Position numbers and translations under genes: made by a program. A DNA stretch of 64,000 bases. Source: Pardosa pseudoannulata. Taxonomy: Eukaryota; Arthropoda; Arachnida; Araneae; Lycosidae. Shown here piece by piece: positions 30,284 through 44,215 of this stretch. The notes below the pieces were generated by a model. That model was not told the origin of the DNA and did no database searches. It saw only the letters and a list, made by a program, of their open reading frames with translations. The stretch is from contig CM063500.1 in assembly GCA_032207245.1 (NCBI GenBank), positions 36,977,487 through 37,041,486 of the forward strand, in the 5' to 3' direction. Position 1 is the stretch's first letter. Every line of letters starts with the position of its first letter.

Positions 30284-30823
30284 AATCTAGATTTAAGGAC
30301 GGTGATCACATACCTATTTTTACTGAAGTGAACCAATTTGACTCATACAGGAAGATTGAAGTTTTCTGCAAGAAAATGGTTCCAAATTAATTTAAATAAA
30401 ATGTTTACTAACAAAAAATTCATGGAAAATATTTTTTACATATAAAATCAATGGTTACTACATCTGCTTGTTTTGCATGTTTTTTGAACTTGACAATTTT
30501 TTCGTGCGTCAGTAGCATGAATTTTTGTCATTGGAAGGGAAGTGTTTTCGACTTCTTCTCTATATTTACTTATTAGCTCTTGAGCCAATTGAAAAATAAA
30601 ATGTTGACTGTTACTCAGGCCTGATAGAACCAATAAATTTCATATTATGCGATTAACTATTAAACCATTATATGAGTGAAATTGGCTCACAACCGTGAAA
30701 ATAGGTATACGATATTTGATAATGCGAAATGAAGGGCTCTGCGGCGAAGAGGAATGAAAATTTTCATATATTTTATTACTTAACTAAAAACCAACGTATG
30801 TTATTGAAAAGTGATATTAAAGT

Positions 30824-30828
<5 letters not shown>

Positions 30829-30906
<78 letters not shown>

Positions 30907-30938
30907 GTATGTATATATATATATGTATATATATATCC

Positions 30939-30974
<36 letters not shown>

Positions 30975-31047
30975 AAAATTTTCATATATTTTATTACTTA
31001 ACTAAAAACCAACGTATGTTATTGAAAAAACTGATATTAAAGGTTTA

Positions 31048-31086
<39 letters not shown>
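30829..31086. repeat. paired (AT)n tracts inside MITE C1
   Basis: Two AT tracts (30829-30972, with GTATGTATGTATGTATGT in the middle, and 31052-31086) separated by 79 bp. Those 79 bp repeat the sequence lying left of the first tract (GAAAATTTTCATATATTTTA at 30757 and 30974). Confidence 0.95.
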
Positions 31087-31089
<3 letters not shown>

Positions 31090-32560
31090 AATTTTTAATG
31101 AGTCAAATTGGATCGGTCCGTAAATCTAGTGTTAATATATTTACAACTTCTGTTTTCTCAGCTACTATTATAAAAATATTTTTCAAATTTTGTTTAATGT
31201 TTTGTTTAGCCATTCTAAGTGACAGTTACAAAAAATCGTCCCTAAAGTTGTGATATTTTAAAACCTTATCAGTCAAATTCTGGCCTAAATTCTGAATACT
31301 ACTTGAAATGATATTAAGTGTAAATTCCTCACTTCCGTAAATAAATTTCGTAATGACTAGCAGAAGTTTTTGTTTCATTTCTAACACCTTTATATAAATC
31401 ATGATTTAAATCCCTTAATTTATTTTAAACTTCAATTAATATCAAAAATAATTTTAAAAATATTTCAAATGTTTATAGTTACCGTTTCCTAAGCTGTTGT
31501 TGGAATTCATTTTTTAAATTAGTTTTAATTATTTGTTTAGCTAAACTTGAGAATTGTGTCAAAAAATAGACGCTAAAGTTGCAATTTTTTTTTTAATTTA
31601 TATAGTCTGTGGTACTGATTTCAGCAGTTGGCCAAATACTAAACAAACTCAAAATCAGTTTTAAGGAGTAAAGGTTTGATTAATTGTATTTCATAATAGA
31701 GTAGTAGAAGATTTTAAGATTTAACACATTCATATAAATTTTGACTTTAAATCGCTGGAATTAATTTAAACTACAATTAAAACAAAAAATGATTTCTTTT
31801 AATATTTAATATATTTACATCTTCTGTTTTCTCAGCAACTATTATAAAAATATTCTTCAAATCATATTTAGTAATTCTTTAGTCATTCTCAGGGACAGTT
31901 AACAAATAATAGTCCCTAAAGTTGTGATATTTTAAAACTTACTCAGTCAAATGCTGGCATAAATACTGGATACCATTGAAATCATATTTAAAGTGTAAAT
32001 TCTCGACTTTAATAAATAAATTTCGTAAATGACTAGCAGAATCTTTTGTTGATTTCTGACACATCCATATAAATCTTGATTTACATTCTTGGATTAGTTT
32101 AAAATTTCAATTAAAATGAAAAATATTTTTAATAATATTTCAAAAGTTTAAGTTTCCATTTCCTCAAATTTTTTTGGAATTTATTGAAATTTATTTTAAA
32201 GATTAATTTCAATTATTTGTTTAGGTAATGTTGGGAATAGTTTTCATAAAATAAACGCTAAGGTTGCAATTTTTTCAATTTAACCAGTCTGTGGGACTGC
32301 TATCAGCAGTTGGCCAAATACTAAACAATCTCAAAATCAGTTTTAAATTGTAAATTTATGGCAAATTATATTTCATAATAGACTAGTAGAAGATTTTTTT
32401 TCCATTTTTAAAACCTACATGTGAATATTTTTTTAATTACAGGATTTGTTTTCAATTACCATTAAATTTAACAAAAAATACTTTTTATTTACAATATTTC
32501 TGATATTTGCAGCTTTCATTTTCTAATATTATAAGAGCATTTACACATTTTGTTTAGTTT

Positions 32561-33182
32561 AATCAGTTTTTAAAAATAGACTGGAAAACAATAGAGCATA
32601 TAGGTTTGTGACTTTGTATCCTATTAAGGAGTCAATTGTAGCTTTTAAAATTAATCTTGTAAATTTCTCATTTGCATAGTAAAATTGTTTTTTTACTAAA
32701 ATTTTATTTGAATATTTTAGGAAAAGTGTTGAATTATTTTTTATTGTTTTTTTATTATTATTCAAATTACTACGTGTATTTTCTCTTAATATTTCTTTGG
32801 TTATTAAATATATTTCTTTAAAAAGAATTTCAGTAAATAAAACATTTATAAAGAAAAACAGTTTTTTAAAAGTAGTTAAGAAAAATAATAACAGTTACAG
32901 TTAAAAAATAATATTGCAGTTAAAACTACACTAAGAATTAGTTTTTACAATTGCAGAAAAAAAATTATATTTTGCAAATTTAATGTATAATTTGTAAAAT
33001 GGAAATAATATTGCAAAATGTTTATTTTAGAAAACAAATTGAATTACGAAAACTTAATAACTAATCCTCATTTAAAGAATTTTTATTGCATTATGCAATT
33101 TACGTTTTTAAAACAAAGAAATAGGAAAGCGATATCTAAGGGCTATCAAAATTGGTGTCTAGGTTTATAACTGATGGTAGTA
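32561..33182. other. gene-free AT-rich stretch
   Basis: Nothing identifiable. The 68-codon minus-strand frame 32559-32765 has no family resemblance. Confidence 0.4.
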
Positions 33183-33186
33183 TTAA

Positions 33187-34426
33187 CCTCTTGCCTGTTT
33201 TACACGTACACCGTACGGGCGCGGTTACAGTGCCTTTAATGATTTGCCCGTACTCCGTACGGGCAATCTCTTTTTTTTTCGTTTTCACTGTTTTAGCAGT
33301 ATTTAGTATTTAGTATTATTTTTTAGTTTTTTATTTAGTATTTAGTATTATTTTTTAGTTTTTATTTAGTATTTAGTATTATTTTTTAGTTTTTTATTTA
33401 GTATTTAGTATTATTTGTTAGTTTTTTATTTAGTATTTATTATTATTTTTTAGTTTTTTATTTAGTATTTAGTATTATTTTTTAGTTTTTTATTTAGTAT
33501 TTAGTATTATTTTTTAGTTTTCTATTTAGTATTTAGTATTATTTTTTAGTTTTTTATTTAGTATTTAGTATTATTTTTTAGTTTTTTATTTACTATTATT
33601 TTTTAGTTTTTATTTAGTATTTAGTATTATTTTTTAGTTTTTTATTTAGTATTTAGTATTAATTTTTAGTTTTTTATTTATTATTTAGTATTATTTTTTA
33701 GTTTTTTATTTAGTATTTAGTATTATTTTTTAGTTTTTTATTTAGTATTTAGTATTATTTTTTTAGTTTTTTATTTAGTATTTAGTATTATTTTTTTAGT
33801 TTTTTATTTAGTATTTAGTATTTTTAATATCAAATTATTCGTATAGATCTCCACAAGATGTTACTATTCGAAGTGGATTCTGTTTGGTTTAAAAGCACGG
33901 GCTTTCTGTTTTTCTTCACTTTGGCTTTAGGTTTTGAGAAACTTACCGAGAGAGACTTTTCAGAGTTATTTCCCCCTACAGACCTGCACACCAGTGCATG
34001 TGTGTTCACTGAATTAAAATGACAGTGGAAAAGAATTAGAAAAAAAAACTAGGAATTCCTATTCTGGACTTTGACGTTGGACTAAATCTGATCTTTGAAA
34101 AAAAAAGTTGAAGTAAATGTACTTGTAGCCTTTGTATTCGAAAATATATGTGTAGTAATTATAATCGAAAATATTTGTATTTTTTATATGCACAACTGTA
34201 AACTTAAATTCCCTGCCTGGGAAATTTGAGAGAGAAAAGTCAACTTCTAGGAAAAACATTATTTTATTTCCTGTAAAAAAGATGCTATACATGCTTAAAA
34301 CAATTAGAAATATTACTTTTAATTACATTTTCCAGCTTAAAATCGTAAAGTGAACAAAAATATGCAATAAAATAATGAGATTTATATTGGATCGAATTCG
34401 TGAAAAAAAATGAAACTGTTAAGGGG
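33187..34426 (+). mobile_element. piggyBac-type element, family B, copy 2
   Basis: About 1.24 kb between TTAA at 33183-33186 and TTAA at 34427-34430. The left end CCTCTTGCCTGTTTTACACG and the right end CTGTTAAGGGG match the ends of 11015-11833. Two subterminal copies of the CCGTACGG-type palindrome lie at 33203-33220 and 33247-33267. The middle is a 32-bp minisatellite. The right half (33840-34380) has no frame I can identify, and the transposase piece kept by copy 1 is absent. Confidence 0.8.
33297..33826. repeat. 32-bp minisatellite in family B element
   Basis: About 17 tandem copies of a 32-bp T-rich unit containing GTATTTAGTATTATTTTTTA, with occasional 1-bp indels and some shortened units (about 33590 and 33600). 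Confidence 0.96.
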
Positions 34427-34430
34427 TTAA

Positions 34431-34860
34431 TACCGAAAAGGTTTTAATATAGCTCACAGGTTGGTATCATTGAGATATTTGTTTTAACCAATATTTTGTA
34501 CATTGCAGAATAATAACTACTTCAAGAAACATAATTTAAAAATCTTTAATAATGCAGTTTGTTTATTATCCATTTGTTGTAATGTACTTACAACCTTAAC
34601 ACCAGTGTTCTTTTACAAATGGGAAATACACAAAGAATATAATACTTTATATTGAGATTCAGACATTTATTCTGTACATTCATTTACAAATTTATCCTTG
34701 ATTATCATACATCATAACCATCAATTATTTATGTCTTATATTTACACACCATAAGTATTACAATTCTATTTATAATGCGTTATTACTTAATCAAAAGGTT
34801 TAATTATTAACAGAGACCTAAGTTACTGTAAATATTATTTTATCTTTACCTCCATTAAAG
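34431..34860. other. gene-free AT-rich stretch
   Basis: Nothing identifiable. Confidence 0.4.
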
Positions 34861-35110
34861 GCACAGGGGAGCAGGCAGGGGCTTTCGTCAATCGATGTGT
34901 CGGTTCTTCAGTGGGTCCAAAAGGATCAGGAAGGGGCTTTCTTCATGCGGTGTCGAACCGGGCGCATGGGACGAGTTGGTGCTGGTGAGTGGGTCTTAGG
35001 ATTTTTATGTCCCATTTCTATTCAATCCCGACTTCAACTCCTCTCCTCAACTTCGTTTCCCAACTCCTCACCTCGGTTTTAACACCCTTTTTCTTCCTTT
35101 CCAATCGCTT
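34861..35110 (+). other. GC-richer block, exon-like or old repeat
   Basis: An unusual island of near-balanced base composition. 34871-34903 and 34927-34958 are diverged copies of one segment (AGGGGCTTTC...TGTCG), and 35037-35078 holds a diverged doublet of ACTCCTC-C/T words. A pyrimidine-rich run ending AAAG precedes it. CTGGTGAGTG near 34980 resembles a 5' splice site, and the plus frame is open throughout 34897-35082. I recognise no protein family, so an exon is only one possibility. An old transposon fragment is as likely. Confidence 0.25.
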
Positions 35111-37189
35111 GTTTCGTGAAATTTTCCCACATCTGCACCCCCTTCGAGAGTACAGGTTTGCACATTAAAATAGCCCATTTTGTGCAAGCTGACATTATTT
35201 TTTCATAACTCACGGTTACATCTCTATGCGAGCTTGTTACGGAGCCATTCCGTGATCTATACCTTCTCTGCAAGGGTCCTTAAACTCGACGTGAAGAAAC
35301 GGAGTCCCAAATTCCTCTAGGAAATATCTCCTTCAGCTGTGCATGCAAGTGCATACCGTCGTGGGAAAGTACCTCGGTACACCATTATAAAATGATTTTT
35401 CTGCTGTTTAGAATATAAAAGATCTTACATTATTAATGATGGTTCAAATTTAGGAAAAATATTCTCCTTTGTTATGTAAATAAATGCAACTGAAAACATA
35501 ATTTATATTTATCGAGTTAAAATTAGATAGCTGCTTACTTGAAAATTAACTTTTAAAATAAATAAATTATAATATAACTTTTGTACAAAATTGAAGATAA
35601 TTATCATTTTTTATGAGAACCTAAATAATATTCAGATAAATATTTAGTTGTATTTTATAGCATGATAAATGTTCATATTTTTTATTGTCAACTTTCCAAC
35701 TGCTTTGTTTTTTATATTTAAAATGTCGTACATATGTCAAATTCTGATTAATAAAACAGACATATTACTGTAATTTCATATAAGATTATGATTCTAAAAT
35801 ATGTATTTCTCAATTAATTTGTGGGTAAATAAACTTATTTTTTAATTATTTTTCTATACTGCAATTAAAAACAATGTTCGTAAAATATCTAGAAATTTCC
35901 TATGTTTCCTTAAAGATTTTTTATGATTCAAATTTAGAAATAAATATTTAAATTGCATTTTGAAACAACTGGAAAAATTTGTAATATTTTCCAACCTATC
36001 TCACCAACTTGATTGATTTTTAATACAGAAACAAAAACATATTGGTAGAGAATGTTTTGTCTCTCCCTATGTGAAATTTCTTTAAATAGATAGAGAACTA
36101 AATTCGACAAAAAGAGATACAAAAGATCTACAAAATTAACATCAAAATGTATTACCTTAATATTACTTGATTTTATTCATTATATACTAAATCTTGTGCT
36201 CTTATACATTTTAATGTAACCTAATTTATATAATATACATATTAATACCTATATATTTTAATGTAACGTATATTTATGATTTGAAAGCGTTGTCGATGTT
36301 GTGCAACTTAAAAAAATATCGAAATATAATCAAATAAAATATCTTTATATATATTAAAATTTTATTTTTTATTAGCCCTTTTAAAATTTTATATTATTTT
36401 TTGACCACACTTATTTTTAGGTAATTTTTTTTTTTTTATATCTTTTCGGTGTATGAAATTAGAAATTCTATCACATAAGATAAAATGTCTCAATGTCATT
36501 AACAAAATATTTACGTAAAATCGTAAATGAGCACATAAAAATAAATTTCGAAACTTCATAATAATTATAGTTTCATCTCTCTGTATATTTTTACTACTAA
36601 AATGTAAATATTCTTATATTTCTTCACATTCTTTTGAAAATTTCCATTGCTTATTTTTTAACTTCTCTGCCAATACAAAGTACAAAATATTTGTATGTGT
36701 AGGACAATTTCCCCTTTCATAATTTTAATATTATGTCATGGATTGTTTTTTTTGTCTAATTTCACTGAATATAGTATTCCAAATAAACATAGGATGGGGG
36801 TATTGAAGATCGCTCTACGGGTTTTTCTCTCTGAATAGAGGGAGAATTGTAGTAGGGGGAAATTTTTCCGGAGAAATAACCATCTGCTATATGGGATGTA
36901 AAAAAGGTCAGTGTTTGCTTATTGTTGTGAAGAGTGGAAGTGTGAAACACGTGCTCAAAAGGAGAAAAGCACTAGAGCTTACTCTCCCGTCTTTATCTGC
37001 ATGAATGTAATCAAAATTCCAGCCTCAAAAAGGTTAAAGAAATCATATAATGTTATCCATTAAAGATATATTTTTCCCTAGGCTACCGTTTGGTAGGTAT
37101 AAGATAAACGCTGTCCACTTATATAAGCATTTATGAGATACATCTCCTTTAAGCAACTTTAAATAGAAGATATTTCTGAATTTTATCAA
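35111..37189. other. gene-free stretch
   Basis: 35111-35400 is moderately GC-richer without a recognised element. 36770-36990 contains a purine-rich patch with a 62-codon minus frame of no known family. The rest is AT-rich and featureless. Confidence 0.4.
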
Positions 37190-37725
37190 AACCTTTTCAA
37201 TTATTATCATAAGCACATGTGTTTTCAGTATTTGTACTACAAATATATCTAAGTAGATAAATTTGAAACAGAGTAAATTTGGGAAACTAAGTAGTTTCCC
37301 GAATTTGCTCTGTTTCTAACAATTAGAAATTTTTATTTGATCATAAACACATGGGTTTTCATCATTTGTTCTTAGTTTGTCTCACAAGTTTTGCGAATTT
37401 GTTCTGTTTCTAGATATTAATGTGGGTTTTCAGCATTTTTATCTGATCATAAACGCATGGGTTTTCAGCATTTTTTATTTTACTTTATCTAATTATTTTT
37501 TCAGAATTTGCTCTGTTTCTAAAAATTCGAGATTTTTATCTCATTATTAACACAAAGGTTTTCAGCATTTGTATACTTAATTTTTCTAAATTGTTTAACC
37601 AAATATGCTCTGTTTCTAAAAATTAAAAATTTTTATATATTCATTAATACATGGGCTTTAAGCATCTGTACTATTTCTTTATCTAGTTAGTTTTGTAGAA
37701 TTTTCTATGTTTCTATAAATGAAAT
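37190..37725. repeat. short tandem family of about 105 bp
   Basis: About five diverged units marked by ACATGGGTTTTCAGCATTTG, GAATTTGCTCTGTTTCTA and AATTAGAAATTTTTAT, from about 37213 to 37720. Unit length varies between about 80 and 120 bp. It contains the inverted hairpin at 37264-37315. Confidence 0.75.
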
Positions 37726-39020
37726 TCTGAAGTGAAAAGTGAGAATATAACAACAGAGAAATATTCGAGACAAATGAATTTACATTTACTGAAGTTTCCT
37801 GAACAATATGATATTTAATTGAAAAATTTCATAGTTTTACAGGTTCTAAATCGAATATTCCAAAAAGGTCTGCTTTAGCGATCCTAAACGTCCAGAAATT
37901 TTGAAAATGTAAAAATTAAAAATAAATTTTTTGAAGTTTTAAAAGTAATGTATTCCCATCAGTTCTGTTTCAGTTATTTGCCATGTAGTTAAAATCTATC
38001 TGTATCGCATGCTACCTACAGCAACAAAAATGTAACTAATTATTAAGTACAAAATACTCAAGGTGAAGATTCAGTGATTGACAGTTTTATGTTATCTGAT
38101 AACACACAACATTACTCATTCAGTCTTTTGGATGAAGATAACAATTTTAGTTTAATTTAAAGTGATATAATTTTAATTTATATTAATAAAGTTAATTCTA
38201 CATGAAATTCAGAGAGAAAATGGATTTTTAAAGAATTGCCAAAAATAAGAACTGTTGAAATCATACATCATTTTATATTCTACCACTAAATTAGCACTTT
38301 ACTTACTGCATTCAAATCCGCATTTTTTACTTTTAATAATCCATTAGTTCTTCATACAGAATAATTCCATTTACTGATAAATAATTTATCAGCTGTAAAA
38401 AATTAAAAAAATAAGGATAATATTCCTTACTATTTCATCAGATCAATAGTGCAAATACCCTTTAAAATACGCATTCCATTTTAAATAATAGTTCAATGCA
38501 TTATTAGGCACAATTATACTCTGTTACTGAGATTGTTATATATCTCCGCTGCATAAATTTAGGGAAAGAGTTACTGATCACATTAATAGTCATGAAACGT
38601 TAATTAATATTTATATTCAAAGTAATCTGTTTTGCCTAATGAGTATAAATTGAGTTTAGAAGGCAATTCGAAAGGTGATCGAGAGAGCTAATTTCTCATT
38701 TTAATGTATTTTCGGGTCTCTAGATTTAAACAGATTTAAATAGGTCCCTTGATTTTAGATTTCTATCTACTGTCTATTAATACATTAACTATACCTTTCA
38801 ATATTTACCATTGCATCTCTATATATCAATTATTATTTTCATGAATGAGAACTGCTATTAAGGATACAGTGGATGTTTAGCTAGGAAATTTGATTGAAAT
38901 TTTCATACTTATAATTTTTTACAGAATTAAAATTTATAGATATAAGGTTAAGACTTAAAGCTTACGTTTTAGTATCCTTTATACCTAATAAAATTAAGAG
39001 ACAGTCAATTTCTTTATCGT
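37726..39020. other. gene-free AT-rich stretch
   Basis: Nothing identifiable. Confidence 0.4.
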
Positions 39021-39615
39021 GCCCCTTAACGTGCATGTTCGAGTTAACTCGAGCGCGCTAAACTGGCCAAACTGTGCATACTCAAGATAATTCCAGCGGC
39101 GTTTTACTTTATGTTGCTATAGTTTTTTACACTCGAATGGAATCTAGAATTGAACATAAAAATGGGAAAGCAAAAAAAGTAATATTTTTATTCATATTTA
39201 TTATTTACATGGAATTGTTAACGTGCACGTTCGAGTTAACTCGAGCGCGCTAAACTGGCTAAACTGTTCATACTAGAGATAATTCAAGCGGCGTTTTACT
39301 TTATGTTGCTATAATTTTTCGCACTCGAATGAAATCTAGAAGTGAAAATAACAATGGGAAAGCAAAAAATAAATAATATTTTTATTCATATTTATTATTT
39401 ACATGGAATTGTTAAAGCACCCCTTAACGTGCACGTTCGAGTTAACTCGAGTGCACTAAACTGGCCAAACTTTGAACACTCGAGATAAATCGAGAAGCGT
39501 TGTACTTTATATAGCTATAATTTTTCACACTCGAATTCAATCGAAAATTGAAAATAGCAATGTTAAAGCAAAAAAACAATAGTTTTATTGATATTTATTA
39601 TTTACATGGGATTGT
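39021..39615. repeat. palindrome-rich tandem triplet (about 195 bp)
   Basis: Three copies starting at about 39027, 39219 and 39425. Each opens with TTAACGTGCACG, then GAGTTAACTCGAG and a GCGCGC- or GTGCAC-containing segment. About 150 bp of AT-rich sequence follow, ending TTATTTACATGGAATTG. The GC-rich opening stands out against the surroundings. The 14-bp palindrome TCGAGTTAACTCGA is present in all three. No frame of interest. Confidence 0.85.
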
Positions 39616-40255
39616 AAGCTATAGCACTTACATATTCAAGTATAAAAAATTTTTTTCTACTTATCTCTTCCTTGTGAGCTACTTTTTGGCAGCGTATTCA
39701 TATTCATATTCTGATTCGTTCATTTTTCAATATATATATGTTACTAAACTATAATATAAAATAAAATACTATTGTTAACTATTTTATTACTAAACTCTGG
39801 TTGTAAAGACATCCTTCACTCGAGGCGTCACTTTATATACTTTATTCTTGAGATATGAAACATAAGGGTTTCATATTTGATACCTACGCATCAAGGGGGG
39901 ACACATCATACTGTCAATTGGTAAATTGCCTACCAATTGAACAATATACTTTTTCAACAATACTAATAATATTCTAAAAATCATACCAATTGTATAAATA
40001 TCCAATATACTCAAATTTTGATTATTTTTGTACTTTTGTAATTTTTTCGCCAAGACAACGTTCTGAATTATGTTTTTTTTACATTAAAAAAAGTATTTTG
40101 GGAATGTCTTTTTTAAAAAACTGTACATTAAGTTGTTAATATTTAGAAGAGACATATGTTTTGAACAATAAACAAGCAATTAACAGCAGCAGACATTTAG
40201 TTTTTAATATTAATGACTTTAAATTTATTTTAAACCAAAAATCTAAAGCTTTTAT
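39616..40255. other. gene-free stretch with small hairpin
   Basis: Contains a short inverted repeat (TCAATTGGTA ... TACCAATTGA, 39915-39941). Otherwise AT-rich and featureless. Confidence 0.4.
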
Positions 40256-40515
40256 ATAGTAAACGATATCTCCAGATGCATTTCTAACCGTCATATACCT
40301 TCTAAATTTATCAACTGTTTATTTAGTACAGCGAAAATAAAAGTTATTTATGTAGTAGTGTTATGTAGTAAACGATATCTTCGGATACATTTCTAACCGT
40401 CACATACCTTCATATTATGTAGTACGTTTATGTAGTAAACGATATCTTCAGGTACATTTCTAATCGTCATATACCTTCTAAATTTATCAACTGTTTATTT
40501 AGTACAGCTTAAAGT
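40256..40515. repeat. short tandem triplet
   Basis: Three copies of GTAGTAAACGATATCT followed by CATTTCTAACCGTCATATACC, at about 40257, 40366 and 40434. The outer two continue into the same TCTAAATTTATCAACTGTTT segment. Confidence 0.8.
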
Positions 40516-41350
40516 AAAAGTTATTTATAACTAATGTACTTCAATTTACCAAAATATATACTATTCGAAATTAAAGGAAAAGTTATCTATATATTAATCT
40601 AGGAAAACTGATATTTTATCTTTTATTTTTTCTAATTATATTTAAAGGGAGTCCTTACAATATTTGTTAAGTTTTATTTAAAGAACTATAAAATATTGCA
40701 TAAAATTTATCCAAGTAACGGCAATATGAATTAACATAGAATATTTTCAGTAATGTTTCATTTGTTTAAAACAAAACCAACATTAACCATATTAATTATT
40801 CAGATTTTACCGTGAAATTTCAAACACCTTCGCATTAATATATTACTAATAACATCTGACATTTTCAAGCATTTTACTCAGAAACAAAATAAAATTATTT
40901 TGTATGTACACTATGTATTTATTAAATTATTTTCGAGTACGGTGTAGCATTAATCACCAGATATAATTGCAGACTATGCATCGAATGAAAGTATTTTCAA
41001 CAAAAAAATAATTAGTATTAAAAAGAATGTCCAAATAATTAATATCTCTAAACAAATACTTAATTATTACATACGTCTTTTTCCATAATAATCAATTATA
41101 TTTATGATTCATTTGTTACCTACGCTTCAGAGTCTATTTCTCCTAATTCCTAAATTATCCAAGAGAAAAGCAAGAATAAAAGAAGAGTACATTTGCAATA
41201 TGAAATCACTACTTTATTCGATATAGGGGAGTTACTCAAAGATCTTTCATTCATCTTCATTAGCAAAGAAGTATGCAAGTACGCTAACACTTCCTAAAGA
41301 GCTGAAATCATGACAACGAATAAAATACGGGTAACTAAATTTCTCCAACT
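40516..41350. other. gene-free AT-rich stretch
   Basis: Nothing identifiable. Confidence 0.4.
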
Positions 41351-41562
41351 TGGGAGTCTACTTTTATTTTGTTTGTTCTTTTTCCTCTATTTCATTATGG
41401 GTTGATTTTACTTTCGGAGAAAGGATTTTATGTAATGGATCAGTTTTGTTTCTTTATTCGTCAGATATATTATTGATAATGCTAAAGAAAATTATCTGTT
41501 TGTCGATTTGATAAAGGACATTTGGTAATATTCTGTTCCCTAAACACTTTTATTAGCTTATC

Positions 41563-42858
<1,296 letters not shown>

Positions 42859-43251
42859 TTAAAGAGGGACTGGTCCTTCACCAATATTTGACTCAAAAGT
42901 CGAATTTTCTAATTCGCTGATTCAAAAATATATCTAAAAAGAAAAATGTCTTTAATCTGATAATAAATATAATTATTACCACAAACGGGATTAGAATTAC
43001 AAATAAATTTAAATAAAATATTATTACATCCTTTTAAAAAGAAAAAAAAAGAAATTCACGATAAATTTCATCTCTCATATTTCAACCAAAATACATAATT
43101 TTAACATGCCTGTCTGAATTCATACAGTTTAAGTGTTTAGATGTATAAGACAACTTTAATTTTTAAACATTCGTTTTTACCATTCGATATCATTATTTTG
43201 TTTGTTCTACTCCCTCTATTTCCTTATGGGTTGATTTTTCTTTCTCATAAA

Positions 43252-43436
43252 GGTTTGGTTTGGTTTGGTTGGGAGAGCTACGGTCTACTGATTTGCAGAC
43301 GAGGGCTAATGAGACCGGGACCTACAGTGTAAAGCCGATTCCGAACGGCTACAAAAATCCATGCCAGAAGCGGGATTCGAACCCGTGAACTCAGGTTCCG
43401 AAGAGCACCGCTCTACCATTCGGCCATCGTTCGGCC
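43252..43436 (-). mobile_element. tRNA-derived SINE, copy 2
   Basis: Minus-strand copy about 185 bp long. Its 13-bp target duplication TTTCTCATAAAGG (43241-43253 and 43437-43449) is perfect. The first copy overlaps the first bases of the ACCAAA-type tail. On the minus strand it reads GCCGAATGGTAGAGC (A-box region) and GGGTTCGAATCCCG (B-box region). Its tRNA-like head is the most tRNA-like of the set, keeping GGTAGAGCGG. The empty site is visible in copy 1 of the duplication near 41415 (GGAGAAAGGATTTTA). Confidence 0.95.
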
Positions 43437-43750
43437 TTTCTCATAAAGGATTTTACGTAAGAGATCGTTTTTATTTCTTTCTTCATCTGGTATATTATTG
43501 ATAACGCTAAAGGAAATTATGTGTTTGTCGATTTGATAGAGGACATTTGGCAATATTCTGTTCCATAAACTCCTTTATTAGCTTAAACAGATCATGGTCT
43601 TTCAGCAAAATTCAAATTTTCTAATTCGCTGATTGAAAAATATATCTCCAAAAATCACTTTAATCTTGTAATAAATATAATTATTACCACAAATTGGATT
43701 AGAACAACAAATAACTTTAAACAAAATATTATAACATCATTAAAAAAATT

Positions 43751-44051
<301 letters not shown>

Positions 44052-44215
44052 ACGATAAATTGCATTTCTCATGTTTCAAACAAAGTACATAACTTGAACA
44101 TGCCTGCCTGGAATTTTACAGTTTACAAACTACAACTTTTACAGTTAAGGGTTTAAACGTATAAGACAACTTAAATTTTAAATATTCGTTTTTAACATTC
44201 CTTATCTAGTTATTA

